A stretch of DNA of 59,444 nt, taken from contig CAADUC010000011.1 in NCBI GenBank assembly GCA_900752115.1, positions 1 through 59,444 on the forward strand. The letters run 5' to 3'. Below are positions 41,614 through 49,568 of this stretch, piece after piece (position 1 is the stretch's first letter; every line of letters starts with the position of its first letter). The notes beneath the pieces are model-generated. The model saw only the letters and a list, made by a program, of their open reading frames with translations. It was not told the origin of the DNA and did not search any database. A program made the translations under genes and the position numbers. Source of the stretch: Clostridia bacterium (lineage in GTDB: Bacteria > Bacillota > Clostridia > Oscillospirales > Acutalibacteraceae).

Positions 41614-41867
41614 GCTGTTTGTGAAAAAATTTTATGCATTTGATGCTTGTTTATCAGGAGAGAATAAACCTTTTGTTTTTTCGAACAAGCTCTATGGGAG
41701 GAAAGCAGAGATAATACCGGTTTCTTTTCGAAGCGAGGAACTTCCCAAAATGCAGGAGTCCGTACCGAACACCTCTAATCACAAATAAGTACAGCAGTCC
41801 CCTCTCAGGTACGCTGCAGCGGGAAAGGTCAGAAATTGCGGCAGCGCCGGACCCTCCCGGCTCAAGC

Positions 41868-41909
41868 AAAAAGGGAGCGCTGCTGCGGAATTGCAGACAG
41901 CGCTCCCTT
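41868..41909 (-). terminator. Terminator of the ABC/two-component operon
   Basis: 12-bp inverted repeat (41871-41882 with 41898-41909) followed by a T tract on the minus strand. The first arm touches the kinase stop codon. Confidence 0.85.
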
Positions 41910-42835
41910 TATTTCATTTGTTTAGGCCGTGTCTCCGACGGGGCAATTTTTTCTCCAAACAGGAGCGTCACGGTGAGACGTCCCTCAGAAAAAGAAGCAT
42001 GGATTTTTCCACCCATCTGCTCCGTCAGCAGCTTCGCTATGGACAAACCGAGGCCGCTTGAGCCTCTTCCCGATTCCACGGTATAGAACCGATCGAAAAG
42101 CCTCCCCACAGACACAGAATCCAGCCCTGAAGCCGTATTTGAGAAGGTCATTGTGCCGTTCTCTTCGAGTGAGACAAAAAGATCCCCCTCCCCGTACCGC
42201 AGCGCGTTTGTCAGGATATTTCCCAGCACACGGCTCAGCGCGTCCGGGTCCAGTTGTCTCTCCACCCGCCGCTCCGTCAAGTGAAGCTGCGGGGTAATGC
42301 CGCGGCTTTCGAACGCCCCGTAAAAGGCAAGCAGCGTCTCCTCAAGCGCACGGCGCAGATCGACGGACTGAAGCCGCAGAGCGGGAACAGAGGCCGCCGC
42401 TGAATAGGCAAGGAGCTCCTGCGTCAGACGCTTCATGGCTCGTGTCCGTTCCTCCAGATGTATAGTATACCGCCGCGCGTCAGAAGAAAGAGGCAGTGCC
42501 TGCAGCAGCTCAAGATAACCGATCATCGCGGTCAGCGGCGTGCGCAGATCATGGGAGATGCCGGCCACCGCCTCCCGCAGCTCGCGATCTCCCCGCTGGT
42601 ACCGGAGGCGTTCACTGCGAAGCTTGCGCAGTTCGCTGTTGAGCGCATCCGCCAGACGACGCAGCTCGCCGTCCCGGGTGGAAATTGTGAGCAGCGTATT
42701 GGTCTCCTCTGTGAGACGCTCGTGCAAACCTTCGCGCAGCTCACGCGCTCCCCTGCGCAAAAGAATCACCTTGACGCCCAGGGCGGCCACAGCGCACAGA
42801 AGCAGGGCAACAGTGATCCACGCAGCGGCAATCAT
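41909..42835 (-). CDS. Sensor histidine kinase
   Basis: A 308-residue membrane kinase with one short N-terminal transmembrane helix (MIAAAWITVALLLCAVAALGVKVILL) and no extracellular domain, then a HAMP-like helical stretch. The H box is AVAGISHDLRTPLTAMIGYLELL, with N box LGNILTNALRYGEG and G box SSGLGLSIAKLL. The start is set by AGGAGG 7 bases upstream. It is the last gene of a regulator-ATPase-permease-kinase operon, as in lantibiotic immunity or bacitracin-type resistance loci, where the transporter itself may help sense the peptide. Confidence 0.92.
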   Translation of the reverse strand: MIAAAWITVALLLCAVAALGVKVILLRRGARELREGLHERLTEETNTLLTISTRDGELRRLADALNSELRKLRSERLRYQRGDRELREAVAGISHDLRTPLTAMIGYLELLQALPLSSDARRYTIHLEERTRAMKRLTQELLAYSAAASVPALRLQSVDLRRALEETLLAFYGAFESRGITPQLHLTERRVERQLDPDALSRVLGNILTNALRYGEGDLFVSLEENGTMTFSNTASGLDSVSVGRLFDRFYTVESGRGSSGLGLSIAKLLTEQMGGKIHASFSEGRLTVTLLFGEKIAPSETRPKQMK

Positions 42836-42846
42836 CCATACTCCTC

Positions 42847-43683
42847 CTATTTCACGTCTTTTTTCCGGAACAGGAACAAGCCAAGTCCCGTTGTAAGCAG
42901 AACAAGGGCCAGAGAACAACCGAGCAGCAGCCAGGGCCGCTCAACGGACAGGTTGGCTATTTGGAACGCCTGACCGGTAGGAAGCAGGTCGTTGATGAAC
43001 TGAAAAACCGTGCGCTGTACGCCGTCCACATAATCCGGATTCAAAGGCCCCTCGCCCGCGTTCTCCAGCAGAGTAGCCCCATTCTCCGTGAACACATATT
43101 GAGAAAGAATGTGTTCCGGCTGCTCCAGGGCACTGAAGATTTTCTGGCTGAAGGACATCAGTACAATCGAGGTCAGCAGGCAGGCCGCCACCGACAGCGC
43201 GCGGCTCGAAATCAGAAGCGAAAGCAGAGTGTAAACGGAGGCATACACCACCGTAACGCCCACACCGCACAGCAGAAGAAGAGCGATGGCCCGCGCCGTG
43301 AGCTGAAACCCTCCGATCAGCGGAAGGCCAAATACAAGCGCGCCGAAACAGGCGGCGAAAACAAGAAACAGCGAGCCGACGATACTGCAAAGCAGTCCTG
43401 CGAGATAAACGCTATTTCTGGAATGGCCTGCCATCAGCTTGTTGCGAATGGCGCCCTCTCCGTACTCCTGTCCCAAATGCAGGCTGCAGAACACGGCGCA
43501 GAACAGATCGGCCAGCAGAAATACATAGAACAGCTTGCTGTCCAGTCCCTGCCCATAGCGAAGCGTCTGCTCCCTCGTCGAAATAAGAAAAATACCCATA
43601 AACCCGACGACAGCTACCGCCGTCAGTCCGAGAAATTTGGAGCGCAGGAGGCGGAACAGCTCTGCTGAAAGCAAGTTACGCAT
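42847..43683 (-). CDS. ABC-2-type transporter permease
   Basis: A 278-residue integral membrane protein with about six helices (FLGLTAVAVVGFMGIFLIS, LFYVFLLADLFCAVFCSL, SVYLAGLLCSIVGSLFLVFAACFGALVFG, ARAIALLLLCGVGVTVVYASVYTLL, SVAACLLTSIVLMSF, LLLGCSLALVLLTTGLGLFLF) and the HLGQEYGEGAIRNKLMAGHSR loop typical of ABC-2 permeases of antimicrobial peptide immunity. The ATG lies inside the end of the ATPase gene (8-base overlap) with GGAGG upstream. Confidence 0.88.
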   Translation of the reverse strand: MRNLLSAELFRLLRSKFLGLTAVAVVGFMGIFLISTREQTLRYGQGLDSKLFYVFLLADLFCAVFCSLHLGQEYGEGAIRNKLMAGHSRNSVYLAGLLCSIVGSLFLVFAACFGALVFGLPLIGGFQLTARAIALLLLCGVGVTVVYASVYTLLSLLISSRALSVAACLLTSIVLMSFSQKIFSALEQPEHILSQYVFTENGATLLENAGEGPLNPDYVDGVQRTVFQFINDLLPTGQAFQIANLSVERPWLLLGCSLALVLLTTGLGLFLFRKKDVK

Positions 43684-44593
43684 GTTCCTCGCCTCCTGCC
43701 AGATTGATATAATAGCTCTCGAGGCTTTCATCCCGTTCCGAAGAAGAAAGCAGCCTGCAACCCGTTTCAAGGAGAGCCATCGCCAGCTCCGTCAGTTCCA
43801 CCTTGCCGTAAATGTCCACCTGACCGTCCTCCGTCTCCGCATAGTCCAGCCTGCGGCCGTCGAGCACACGCATGAGTGCCGGGACGTCTGTCACACGGAC
43901 GCGCACGCACTTGCGGCAGGACGCTTCCAGCTGAGCGGCAGTGATTTCCCGCAGCATGCGCCCTCTGTCAAGAAAGCCATAACAGGTAGCAAGGCGGGAG
44001 AGCTCATCGAGAATATGGCTGGAAATCAGCAAGGTGATGCCGCGTTCTCGGTTCAGCTTCAAAAGCAGCTCGCGCATCTCCACGATACCCTGCGGATCCA
44101 GACCGTTTGTCGGCTCGTCAAGCACGAGAAAATCAGGATCGCCGCACAGCGCAACGGCAATGCCGAGCCTCTGCCGCATTCCGAGCGAAAAATTTCTCGC
44201 CTTTTTGTTTCCCGTTTCTTCCAGTCCGACAAGCTCAAGCAAGTCGGGAAGAAAATCCTCCTTCGGCAGTCCCAGCACACGGGCCTGTATTTTGAGATTG
44301 TCCATGGCGGAAAAATCCCCGTAAAAGGACGGCGTTTCCACCACCGCGCCCATACGCCGCCGGGCACGGGAAAGACCGCGCTCTCCCCAGTGCCTCCCGT
44401 AAAGCGAATATCCGCCCGCGGTCGGTTCCTGCAGGCCGCAGACAACCCGAATAAGCGTCGTTTTTCCCGCTCCGTTTCGTCCCACAAGGCCGTAAATCGC
44501 TCCCTTGGGCACACGCATGGTCACGCCGTCAAGCGCCCGGAAACGTCGGTAGCTTTTGCACAGCTGCGTCGTTTCCAAAACAGTTTCCATCAT
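43676..44593 (-). CDS. ABC transporter ATP-binding protein (antimicrobial peptide immunity type)
   Basis: A 305-residue ATPase: Walker A GLVGRNGAGKTT, signature NFSLGMRQRLGIAVAL, Walker B DFLVLDEPTNGLDPQG, H-loop LISSHIL. The C-terminal 80 residues are the usual extension of immunity-type (BcrA/EpiF-like) ATPases. AAGGAGG is 8 bases before the ATG. A stack of three heptamer repeats lies upstream, so the gene probably has its own regulator-activated promoter within the operon. Confidence 0.92.
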   Translation of the reverse strand: MMETVLETTQLCKSYRRFRALDGVTMRVPKGAIYGLVGRNGAGKTTLIRVVCGLQEPTAGGYSLYGRHWGERGLSRARRRMGAVVETPSFYGDFSAMDNLKIQARVLGLPKEDFLPDLLELVGLEETGNKKARNFSLGMRQRLGIAVALCGDPDFLVLDEPTNGLDPQGIVEMRELLLKLNRERGITLLISSHILDELSRLATCYGFLDRGRMLREITAAQLEASCRKCVRVRVTDVPALMRVLDGRRLDYAETEDGQVDIYGKVELTELAMALLETGCRLLSSSERDESLESYYINLAGGEEHA

Positions 44594-44622
44594 TTTCAGA
44601 ACCTCCTTTTCTTGTTGGAATC

Positions 44623-44680
44623 AGCATACGCCGTCCGTTTCCAGAAGCCGGTCAAGAAAAGGGTAAAGATTTCGTCAAGA
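44623..44680 (-). promoter_or_regulatory. Regulator-binding heptamers and -10 before the ABC ATPase gene
   Basis: On the minus strand TCTTGAC, TCTTTAC and TCTTGAC occur at 11- and 12-base steps (44651-44680). A TATGCT -10 follows 22 bases later at 44623-44628, with no good -35. This is the classic arrangement of an OmpR-family-activated promoter. Confidence 0.6.
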
Positions 44681-44682
44681 TT

Positions 44683-45342
44683 TTACTCCGCCAGCCGGAA
44701 GCCAATCCCCCACACGGCCTCCACATATTCTTTTCCTCCTGCCTCGCGGAGCTTTTTTCTCAGATTGCTTACATGCTGCTTGAGCGAACCCTCGGTGCAA
44801 TCCGGCGTGTCGGCGGCAATGCGGTCGAGAATCACCGACTTTGCCACAGCCTGATGCGGATTCTGCAGCAGAAGCTTCAAAACAGCGTACTCTGTTTTCG
44901 TCAGATGGACGGGAACGCCTCCCGCCGTAACCGCACGGGACAGTGTGTCGAGCTGTAAATCGCCGGAGCGGTAAACGGGAGCCGCATCCGGAGACACGCT
45001 TTTCAAACGCAGCTGGATCCGAGCGAGCAGCTCCCGGATTTCAAAGGGCTTGGTCAGATAATCTGCCGCGCCTCCCAGCAGCGCATTTACCTTGTCGTCT
45101 ACCCCCGTTTTGGCGCTGACCACAATCACCGGAATGCCATGCAGCTTTCCGAGCACCTGTTCTCCCGAAAGACCGGGCAGCATCAGATCCAACAAAACCA
45201 GATCGGGCCGTTCCCTCTCCAGCAGGAACAGCGCCTCCGTTCCGGACCAGGCGCGGAGCACACGGTAACCTTCCTTTTCAAGGACCTCCTCCAGCAGATT
45301 TCCGATGGGCTGATCGTCCTCCACAACGGCAATAGTCGTCAC
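44683..45342 (-). CDS. OmpR-family response regulator
   Basis: A 219-residue regulator: receiver (TTIAVVEDDQPIGNLLEEVLEKEGY..., phospho-Asp in LVLLDLMLPGLSGEQ, KPFEIREL) and winged helix (VHLTKTEYAVLKLLLQNPHQAVAKSVILDRI...EGSLKQHVSNLRKKL..EAVWGIGFRLAE). The GTG start is used because GGGGGAG lies 5 bases upstream; an ATG eight codons earlier lacks a ribosome site. It likely binds the heptamers before the ATPase gene. Confidence 0.92.
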   Translation of the reverse strand: MTTIAVVEDDQPIGNLLEEVLEKEGYRVLRAWSGTEALFLLERERPDLVLLDLMLPGLSGEQVLGKLHGIPVIVVSAKTGVDDKVNALLGGAADYLTKPFEIRELLARIQLRLKSVSPDAAPVYRSGDLQLDTLSRAVTAGGVPVHLTKTEYAVLKLLLQNPHQAVAKSVILDRIAADTPDCTEGSLKQHVSNLRKKLREAGGKEYVEAVWGIGFRLAE

Positions 45343-45374
45343 GACCGCTCCCCCTTTTTTAAGCATTTGTATTC

Positions 45375-45403
45375 ATGGTATCGAAACCGGCTGTGCTTGT
45401 CAA
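45375..45403 (-). promoter_or_regulatory. Promoter of the response regulator operon
   Basis: Minus-strand TTGACA, 17-base spacer, TACCAT. The predicted start is about 25 bases before the GTG codon, supporting that start choice. Confidence 0.68.
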
Positions 45404-45487
45404 GCGAAAGCGAGGAAGCTATTTCGGCGCATTCTATGCCGTGTCCCTGTACATTCTGAAGAAAACCACGCCCGTTTTCTTTCCCGC

Positions 45488-45724
45488 TTGTACGCGCCTC
45501 AGCCGTCTGGTATAATAGCCGCAGACAGAGTGCAGCGCGGGCAAACCGGTCTGCTGCTTCCGCCCAACCTGAGCGGCCTGTGGCCGCGGTGCGCGATTTG
45601 CCCACCGCAGGTGTGGTATCATAGCCGCAGGAAACCTGAGCGCGGGCCACCTGGCGTCCGGAACCCCACAGCCGGGCGACCGGAGGGAGCGTGCGCGACA
45701 CGCCCGCCGCAGGCGTGGTATAAT
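45488..45724 (+). repeat. Three tandem promoter-like repeats upstream of the helicase
   Basis: Units of about 104 bases, each with an extended -10-like core: TGGTATAAT (TATAAT at 45511), TGGTATCAT (45617) and TGGTATAAT (45719). Units 1 and 2 share ATAGCCGCAG and GAGCGCGGGC-like sequence after the -10. Units 2 and 3 share GTGCGCGA...GCCC.CCGCAGG.GTGG before it. Only unit 1 has a recognisable -35 (TTGTAC). Confidence 0.7.
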
Positions 45725-45759
45725 AAAGAAACCAACGTTCTTGACAGGAGGGGCTTTGT

Positions 45760-47910
45760 GTGGATTTGCTGCAGGGACTCAACGACGCCCAGCGGGAAGC
45801 CGTCACCGCGACGGAGGGCTTCGTACGCGTGATTGCCGGGGCCGGGTCGGGAAAAACGCGGGCTCTCTCGCACCGCTTCGCGTTTCTCGTTAATGAGCTC
45901 GGTATTCTGCCGGGGAATATTCTGTGCGTCACCTTCACGAACAAGTCTGCGAACGAGATGCGCCAGCGCATCCGGCGGCTGACAGGAGACAACGACACCG
46001 GCTACATCAACACCTTCCACGGCTTCTGTGTCTCAATACTGCAGGAGGACAGTCACGCCGTACAGTACCCCAAGAGCTTTCTCGTCCTCGACAACGGCGA
46101 CATCGACGCAATGCTGCAAATCATTTATGAGGAGCGCGGCCTCACACTGCGCGATATGACTTTCGCCAATGCCAGAGACATGATTGAAATCCAGAAGCTG
46201 AGCAAGCGTCCGGATTATTACCGCGACCTTATCGCGCTGCCGCTGGATATTCTCCGAGAGAAATACGAGCAGGCCTCCTCCGCCGAGGATATTATCTTCT
46301 TCGGCTATCTGTACCAACAGAAGAAATGCTTCGGCCTTGACTACAATGACCTCATCAAGTTCTCACTCTACATTTTTGAAGAGTTTCCCGAACTGAGGCT
46401 CAAGTGGCAGCAGCGGCTCGAGTACATCATGATCGACGAGTTTCAGGACATCGATGGGCTGCAGTACCAACTGATGGAGGTGCTGTGCGGCTACCATAAG
46501 AACCTTTTCATCGTCGGCGATCCCGACCAGACCATCTACACCTGGCGCGGCGCGAGCGTGAGGTATCTGCTCGACTTTGATAAGGCTTTTCCGAACGTGA
46601 AAACTATTCTGATGACGGAAAACTACCGCTCGACCCCGGAGATTCTCGCAGCGGCCAACTCCCTCATCGACAAAAACAGACTGCGGGTTAAAAAATCGCT
46701 GCTGCCGACCCTACCCTCCGGCGAAACAGTGCGCTGCTGTTTCGCGGACAACCAGGCTGCGGAGGCGAAATATCTTGCGGACACGGTGCAGGAGCTGCAC
46801 AAGCGAGGCGTCCCCTATCGCGAGATCGCCGTGCTCTATCGCGCCCACTATGTGACCCGCGCGCTCGAGGAAGCACTGATCGAAGCGAAGCTGCCGTACA
46901 CCATCTACAGCGGTGTGCAGTTTTTCGACCGGATGGAGATCAAGGACGCACTGTCCTACCTGCGCCTGATTGCGTACCGTGACGATCTTTCCTTCCGGCG
47001 TATTGCAAACGTGCCAAAACGGAATCTCGGCAAACGGCGCATGGCATTCCTGCAGGAAAAAGCGGAGGAAAAGAGCTGCTCCCTCTGGCAGGCGCTCACG
47101 GAAAACCTGGACGATCCCATCTTCAAGGGAACGGGGGCACAGCGCTTTGCCGCTTTGATCGAGGACTTCTCCCGCAGTACGGAGGAGCGGCCTGTCTCTG
47201 AGCTGCTGGCCGCTGTCCTCGACGAAAGCGGCTACGAGACGATGCTGCGCACGGAGGGCAGCCAGGAGCGCCTCGACAATCTCGCGGAGCTCAAGCAATC
47301 CGTGTACGAGTATGAGACAACCTGCGGCGAGGAAGTCACACTGCCGCATTATCTGAATCATATTGCTCTCTTCACGAACGCCGACACAGGCGATCCGGGC
47401 GATCGGATGCGGCTGATGACGGTTCACGCGGCCAAGGGGCTCGAATTCCCCTACGTCTTTCTCTGCGGGATGAACGAGGGCGTTTTCCCCTCGCGGAAGG
47501 TACGCTCTCTGACGGCCATGGAGGAGGAACGGCGTCTCGCCTTCGTAGCGCTGACGCGAGCGAAAAAAGGGCTTTTCCTCTCCGAAGCGGACGGGAGGAA
47601 CTTCGACGGCTCTCCGCGCTACCCCTCGCGCTTTCTTCTCGATATTGACCCCCATCTGCTCGAATTTGTACAGCCGCCGGATGCAGGGCTGCTGGAAGAG
47701 GCGCGGGAAGCCATCGAAGCAAGTCTGCGCCTTCTGCCGGAGGACGAGGCGTCCCTTTCCCTGCCTGTGGGACAAAGGGTTCGCCATTTTCTCTTTGGAG
47801 AAGGGACGATCCTCGGCGAGGACCGGGACAAGGGGGCGCATATCATTCAGTTTGACGCTATGGAAACGCCGCGGATGATCTCGTTCCGAGTGAAGCTGGA
47901 GCGGCTGTGA
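45760..47910 (+). CDS. UvrD/PcrA-type ATP-dependent DNA helicase
   Basis: A 716-residue superfamily 1 helicase. Walker A VIAGAGSGKTRALSHR (24-39), motif Ia CVTFTNKSANEMRQR, motif II IMIDEFQDIDGLQYQL (about 222-237), motif III VGDPDQTIYTWRGA, motif IV MTENYRS, motif V LMTVHAAKGLEFPYVF and motif VI RRLAFVALTRAKKGL are all present in order. A C-terminal Tudor-like tail (VGQRVRHFLFGEGTILGEDRDKGAHIIQF) is typical of PcrA. The GTG start has AGGAGG 8 bases upstream. The gene is expected to work in repair and replication; it could be the only PcrA or a paralog. Confidence 0.93.
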   Translation: MDLLQGLNDAQREAVTATEGFVRVIAGAGSGKTRALSHRFAFLVNELGILPGNILCVTFTNKSANEMRQRIRRLTGDNDTGYINTFHGFCVSILQEDSHAVQYPKSFLVLDNGDIDAMLQIIYEERGLTLRDMTFANARDMIEIQKLSKRPDYYRDLIALPLDILREKYEQASSAEDIIFFGYLYQQKKCFGLDYNDLIKFSLYIFEEFPELRLKWQQRLEYIMIDEFQDIDGLQYQLMEVLCGYHKNLFIVGDPDQTIYTWRGASVRYLLDFDKAFPNVKTILMTENYRSTPEILAAANSLIDKNRLRVKKSLLPTLPSGETVRCCFADNQAAEAKYLADTVQELHKRGVPYREIAVLYRAHYVTRALEEALIEAKLPYTIYSGVQFFDRMEIKDALSYLRLIAYRDDLSFRRIANVPKRNLGKRRMAFLQEKAEEKSCSLWQALTENLDDPIFKGTGAQRFAALIEDFSRSTEERPVSELLAAVLDESGYETMLRTEGSQERLDNLAELKQSVYEYETTCGEEVTLPHYLNHIALFTNADTGDPGDRMRLMTVHAAKGLEFPYVFLCGMNEGVFPSRKVRSLTAMEEERRLAFVALTRAKKGLFLSEADGRNFDGSPRYPSRFLLDIDPHLLEFVQPPDAGLLEEAREAIEASLRLLPEDEASLSLPVGQRVRHFLFGEGTILGEDRDKGAHIIQFDAMETPRMISFRVKLERL

Positions 47911-48005
47911 CCATGGATGACAGCAATGAAACGGACTTCGCTTCGGCCGCAAGCGGCGAGAAAAAAATAAAAACTGGACACAGGACGCGAGAAAGGAGAA
48001 CGATT

Positions 48006-48764
48006 ATGGAGTTCCGCAAAATCTTTGACACCATTCCCGAGGAATTTGACCGGTACCGCACACGGTACTGCCTGGAGCTGTTTCGTGAGCTGATCGCGAC
48101 GGCAAACGTCAAGCCGAAAAGCGTCGTTCTCGAGCTTGGGCCGGGGACAGGACAGGCCACCGAACCGATCCTGCGCACAGGCTGCTCATATTACGCGATC
48201 GAGCTCGGCGAGCATCTGGCCGCGAAGCTGCGGCAGAAGTACGTTGCGGAACCGAACTTTCATCTGGTAAACGACGACTTCATCACACACGATTTCGGAG
48301 AACAGCGCTTCGACCTCATCTACTCCGCCGCGACCATCCAGTGGATCCCGGAAGAGATCGCGTTCGCGAAAACCTTCTCTCTGCTCCGGCCCGGCGGGAC
48401 GCTGGCTATGATGCTGACGCGCGGCGACTACCGAACGCCGAACGAGGCGCTGTATCAGGAGATCCAGAAGGTATACGGCGCGTATTTCAAGCCTGAGACG
48501 CCCTATACACACGGCTCCTTCCGCTATGAGAACGCCATGCAGTACGGCTACACAGACTTCGAGCAGCGTGAATACCAGACCAGCCGCACGCTGACCGCGG
48601 ACGAATCCGCCGCCTACTGCGGGACCCCCTGCGACCATCTGGTGATTTCCGAGCCATATAAAAACCGCTTTTTTGACGGTCTGCGGCAAGCTGTGCTCAA
48701 CGCGGGGAACCGGATCGTTTTTCTCGACACGCATGTGCTGTATCTGGCAAGGAAACCAGGATAA
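48006..48764 (+). CDS. Class I SAM-dependent methyltransferase
   Basis: A 252-residue methyltransferase of the Methyltransf_11/25 group. SAM motif I is VVLELGPGTGQATEPIL (about 40-56), motif II YYAIELGEHLA, and the post-II segment FDLIYSAATIQWIPEEIAFAKTFSLLRPGGTLAMMLT. Start MEFRKIFDTIPEEFDRYRTRY is chosen for AAAGGAG 7 bases upstream; the open frame extends to 47907 but without a ribosome site. FDxxPexYdxyRp-type N-termini are typical of small-molecule methyltransferases. The substrate is unknown. It ends in a terminator shared with the convergent deacetylase gene. Confidence 0.85.
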   Translation: MEFRKIFDTIPEEFDRYRTRYCLELFRELIATANVKPKSVVLELGPGTGQATEPILRTGCSYYAIELGEHLAAKLRQKYVAEPNFHLVNDDFITHDFGEQRFDLIYSAATIQWIPEEIAFAKTFSLLRPGGTLAMMLTRGDYRTPNEALYQEIQKVYGAYFKPETPYTHGSFRYENAMQYGYTDFEQREYQTSRTLTADESAAYCGTPCDHLVISEPYKNRFFDGLRQAVLNAGNRIVFLDTHVLYLARKPG

Positions 48765-48804
48765 AGAAAAGGGAAACGCCGCACGGCGTTTCCCTTTTCT
48801 TTAT
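48761..48804. terminator. Bidirectional terminator, 20-bp perfect stem
   Basis: 48761-48780 pairs perfectly with 48785-48804 around a 4-base loop, with A- and T-rich ends. It overlaps the stop of the methyltransferase and the end of the deacetylase gene. Confidence 0.9.
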
Positions 48805-49559
48805 GGCCGCATGCCGATGATCGGCGCTTCGGTGAAGCAGTGCAGATGCAGCGGCGAAAGCACCTTGAGTCCCTCTCCGAGGGCGAAGCCTCTTCCCTGC
48901 GCACGCTGCTGCCCCTGCATCGTGAAATACACACGGTACAGGGCGAGCAGCTCCTCGCTCAGCTGGGAACGGTGCAGCGCCATGGCGGTGAATTTCGTCT
49001 CGAAGGTATCGGTCACGTCGACGACGACATTCGGCTCCTGCGTAAAATAGAAACCGATGGCAGAAGGCTGCCACGGGGCCGTCTGCGTACCGCGCGGGTA
49101 CTGCGCGAGCGGAGCGGAAAGGAAAGCCTGCGCCGCCGCGCGGCCCGTGGTCACATGGTCGAAATGGGCCTCGTAGCGCGCCCATGGATCCGGGCAGAAA
49201 ACAACGTCCGGCTGCACCGACCGAATGAGTTCGGCAATCTTTCCCGCCAGCGCGGGCACACTCTCCAGAGAACCGTCCGGCTCGCCGAAGAAGTGAAACT
49301 CCTTCGCACCGAGCGCTCGTCCGGCGGCAACCGTCTCCTCACGACGCAGATCGGCAAGCGCCTCAGGATCCATCGGCTCGGCAGGCTGACCGAGGTCCCC
49401 GTTCGTCACAGTGAGATAGTGTACCTCGCAGCCGCGCGCGGCGAGCGCGGCCACCGTGCCGCCCATGCCGATCTCGTTGTCGTCCGGATGCGGCTGAATG
49501 CACAGCGCACGCCTGGCTGTCAGAATTTCGGGGGGCTGAAAAAATGCGGATACGTCCAT
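48801..49559 (-). CDS. PIG-L family deacetylase (LmbE-like)
   Basis: A 252-residue zinc-dependent N-acetyl-sugar deacetylase. The metal site is CIQPHPDDNEIGMGG (about 20-34), followed by VTNGDLGQ, LRREETVAAGRALG and the second His region YEAHFDHVTTGRAA. LmbE/PIG-L enzymes deacetylate GlcNAc-type conjugates. It lies 9 bases after a GPH-type sugar symporter gene on the same strand, so it may process the imported glycoside. The exact substrate is unknown. Confidence 0.9.
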   Translation of the reverse strand: MDVSAFFQPPEILTARRALCIQPHPDDNEIGMGGTVAALAARGCEVHYLTVTNGDLGQPAEPMDPEALADLRREETVAAGRALGAKEFHFFGEPDGSLESVPALAGKIAELIRSVQPDVVFCPDPWARYEAHFDHVTTGRAAAQAFLSAPLAQYPRGTQTAPWQPSAIGFYFTQEPNVVVDVTDTFETKFTAMALHRSQLSEELLALYRVYFTMQGQQRAQGRGFALGEGLKVLSPLHLHCFTEAPIIGMRP

Positions 49560-49568
49560 ACGATTCCC

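Larger units (their letters stand above)
41167..41908. other. Non-coding or decayed region upstream of the PTPS-like gene
   Basis: It holds a strong minus-strand promoter with an overlapping inverted repeat (41565-41613) and, between that and the PTPS-like gene, about 330 bases with open stretches in two minus frames (to 41257 and 41303). These lack ribosome sites and resemble no family I know; they could be a decayed gene or a long leader. From about 41620 to 41865 I see nothing. Confidence 0.4.

Noticed and set aside
34278..41620. Genomic island bounded by att repeats of tRNA-Leu
   Set aside because: No second copy of the tRNA 3' end and no integrase found by eye, so only a composition change is claimed.
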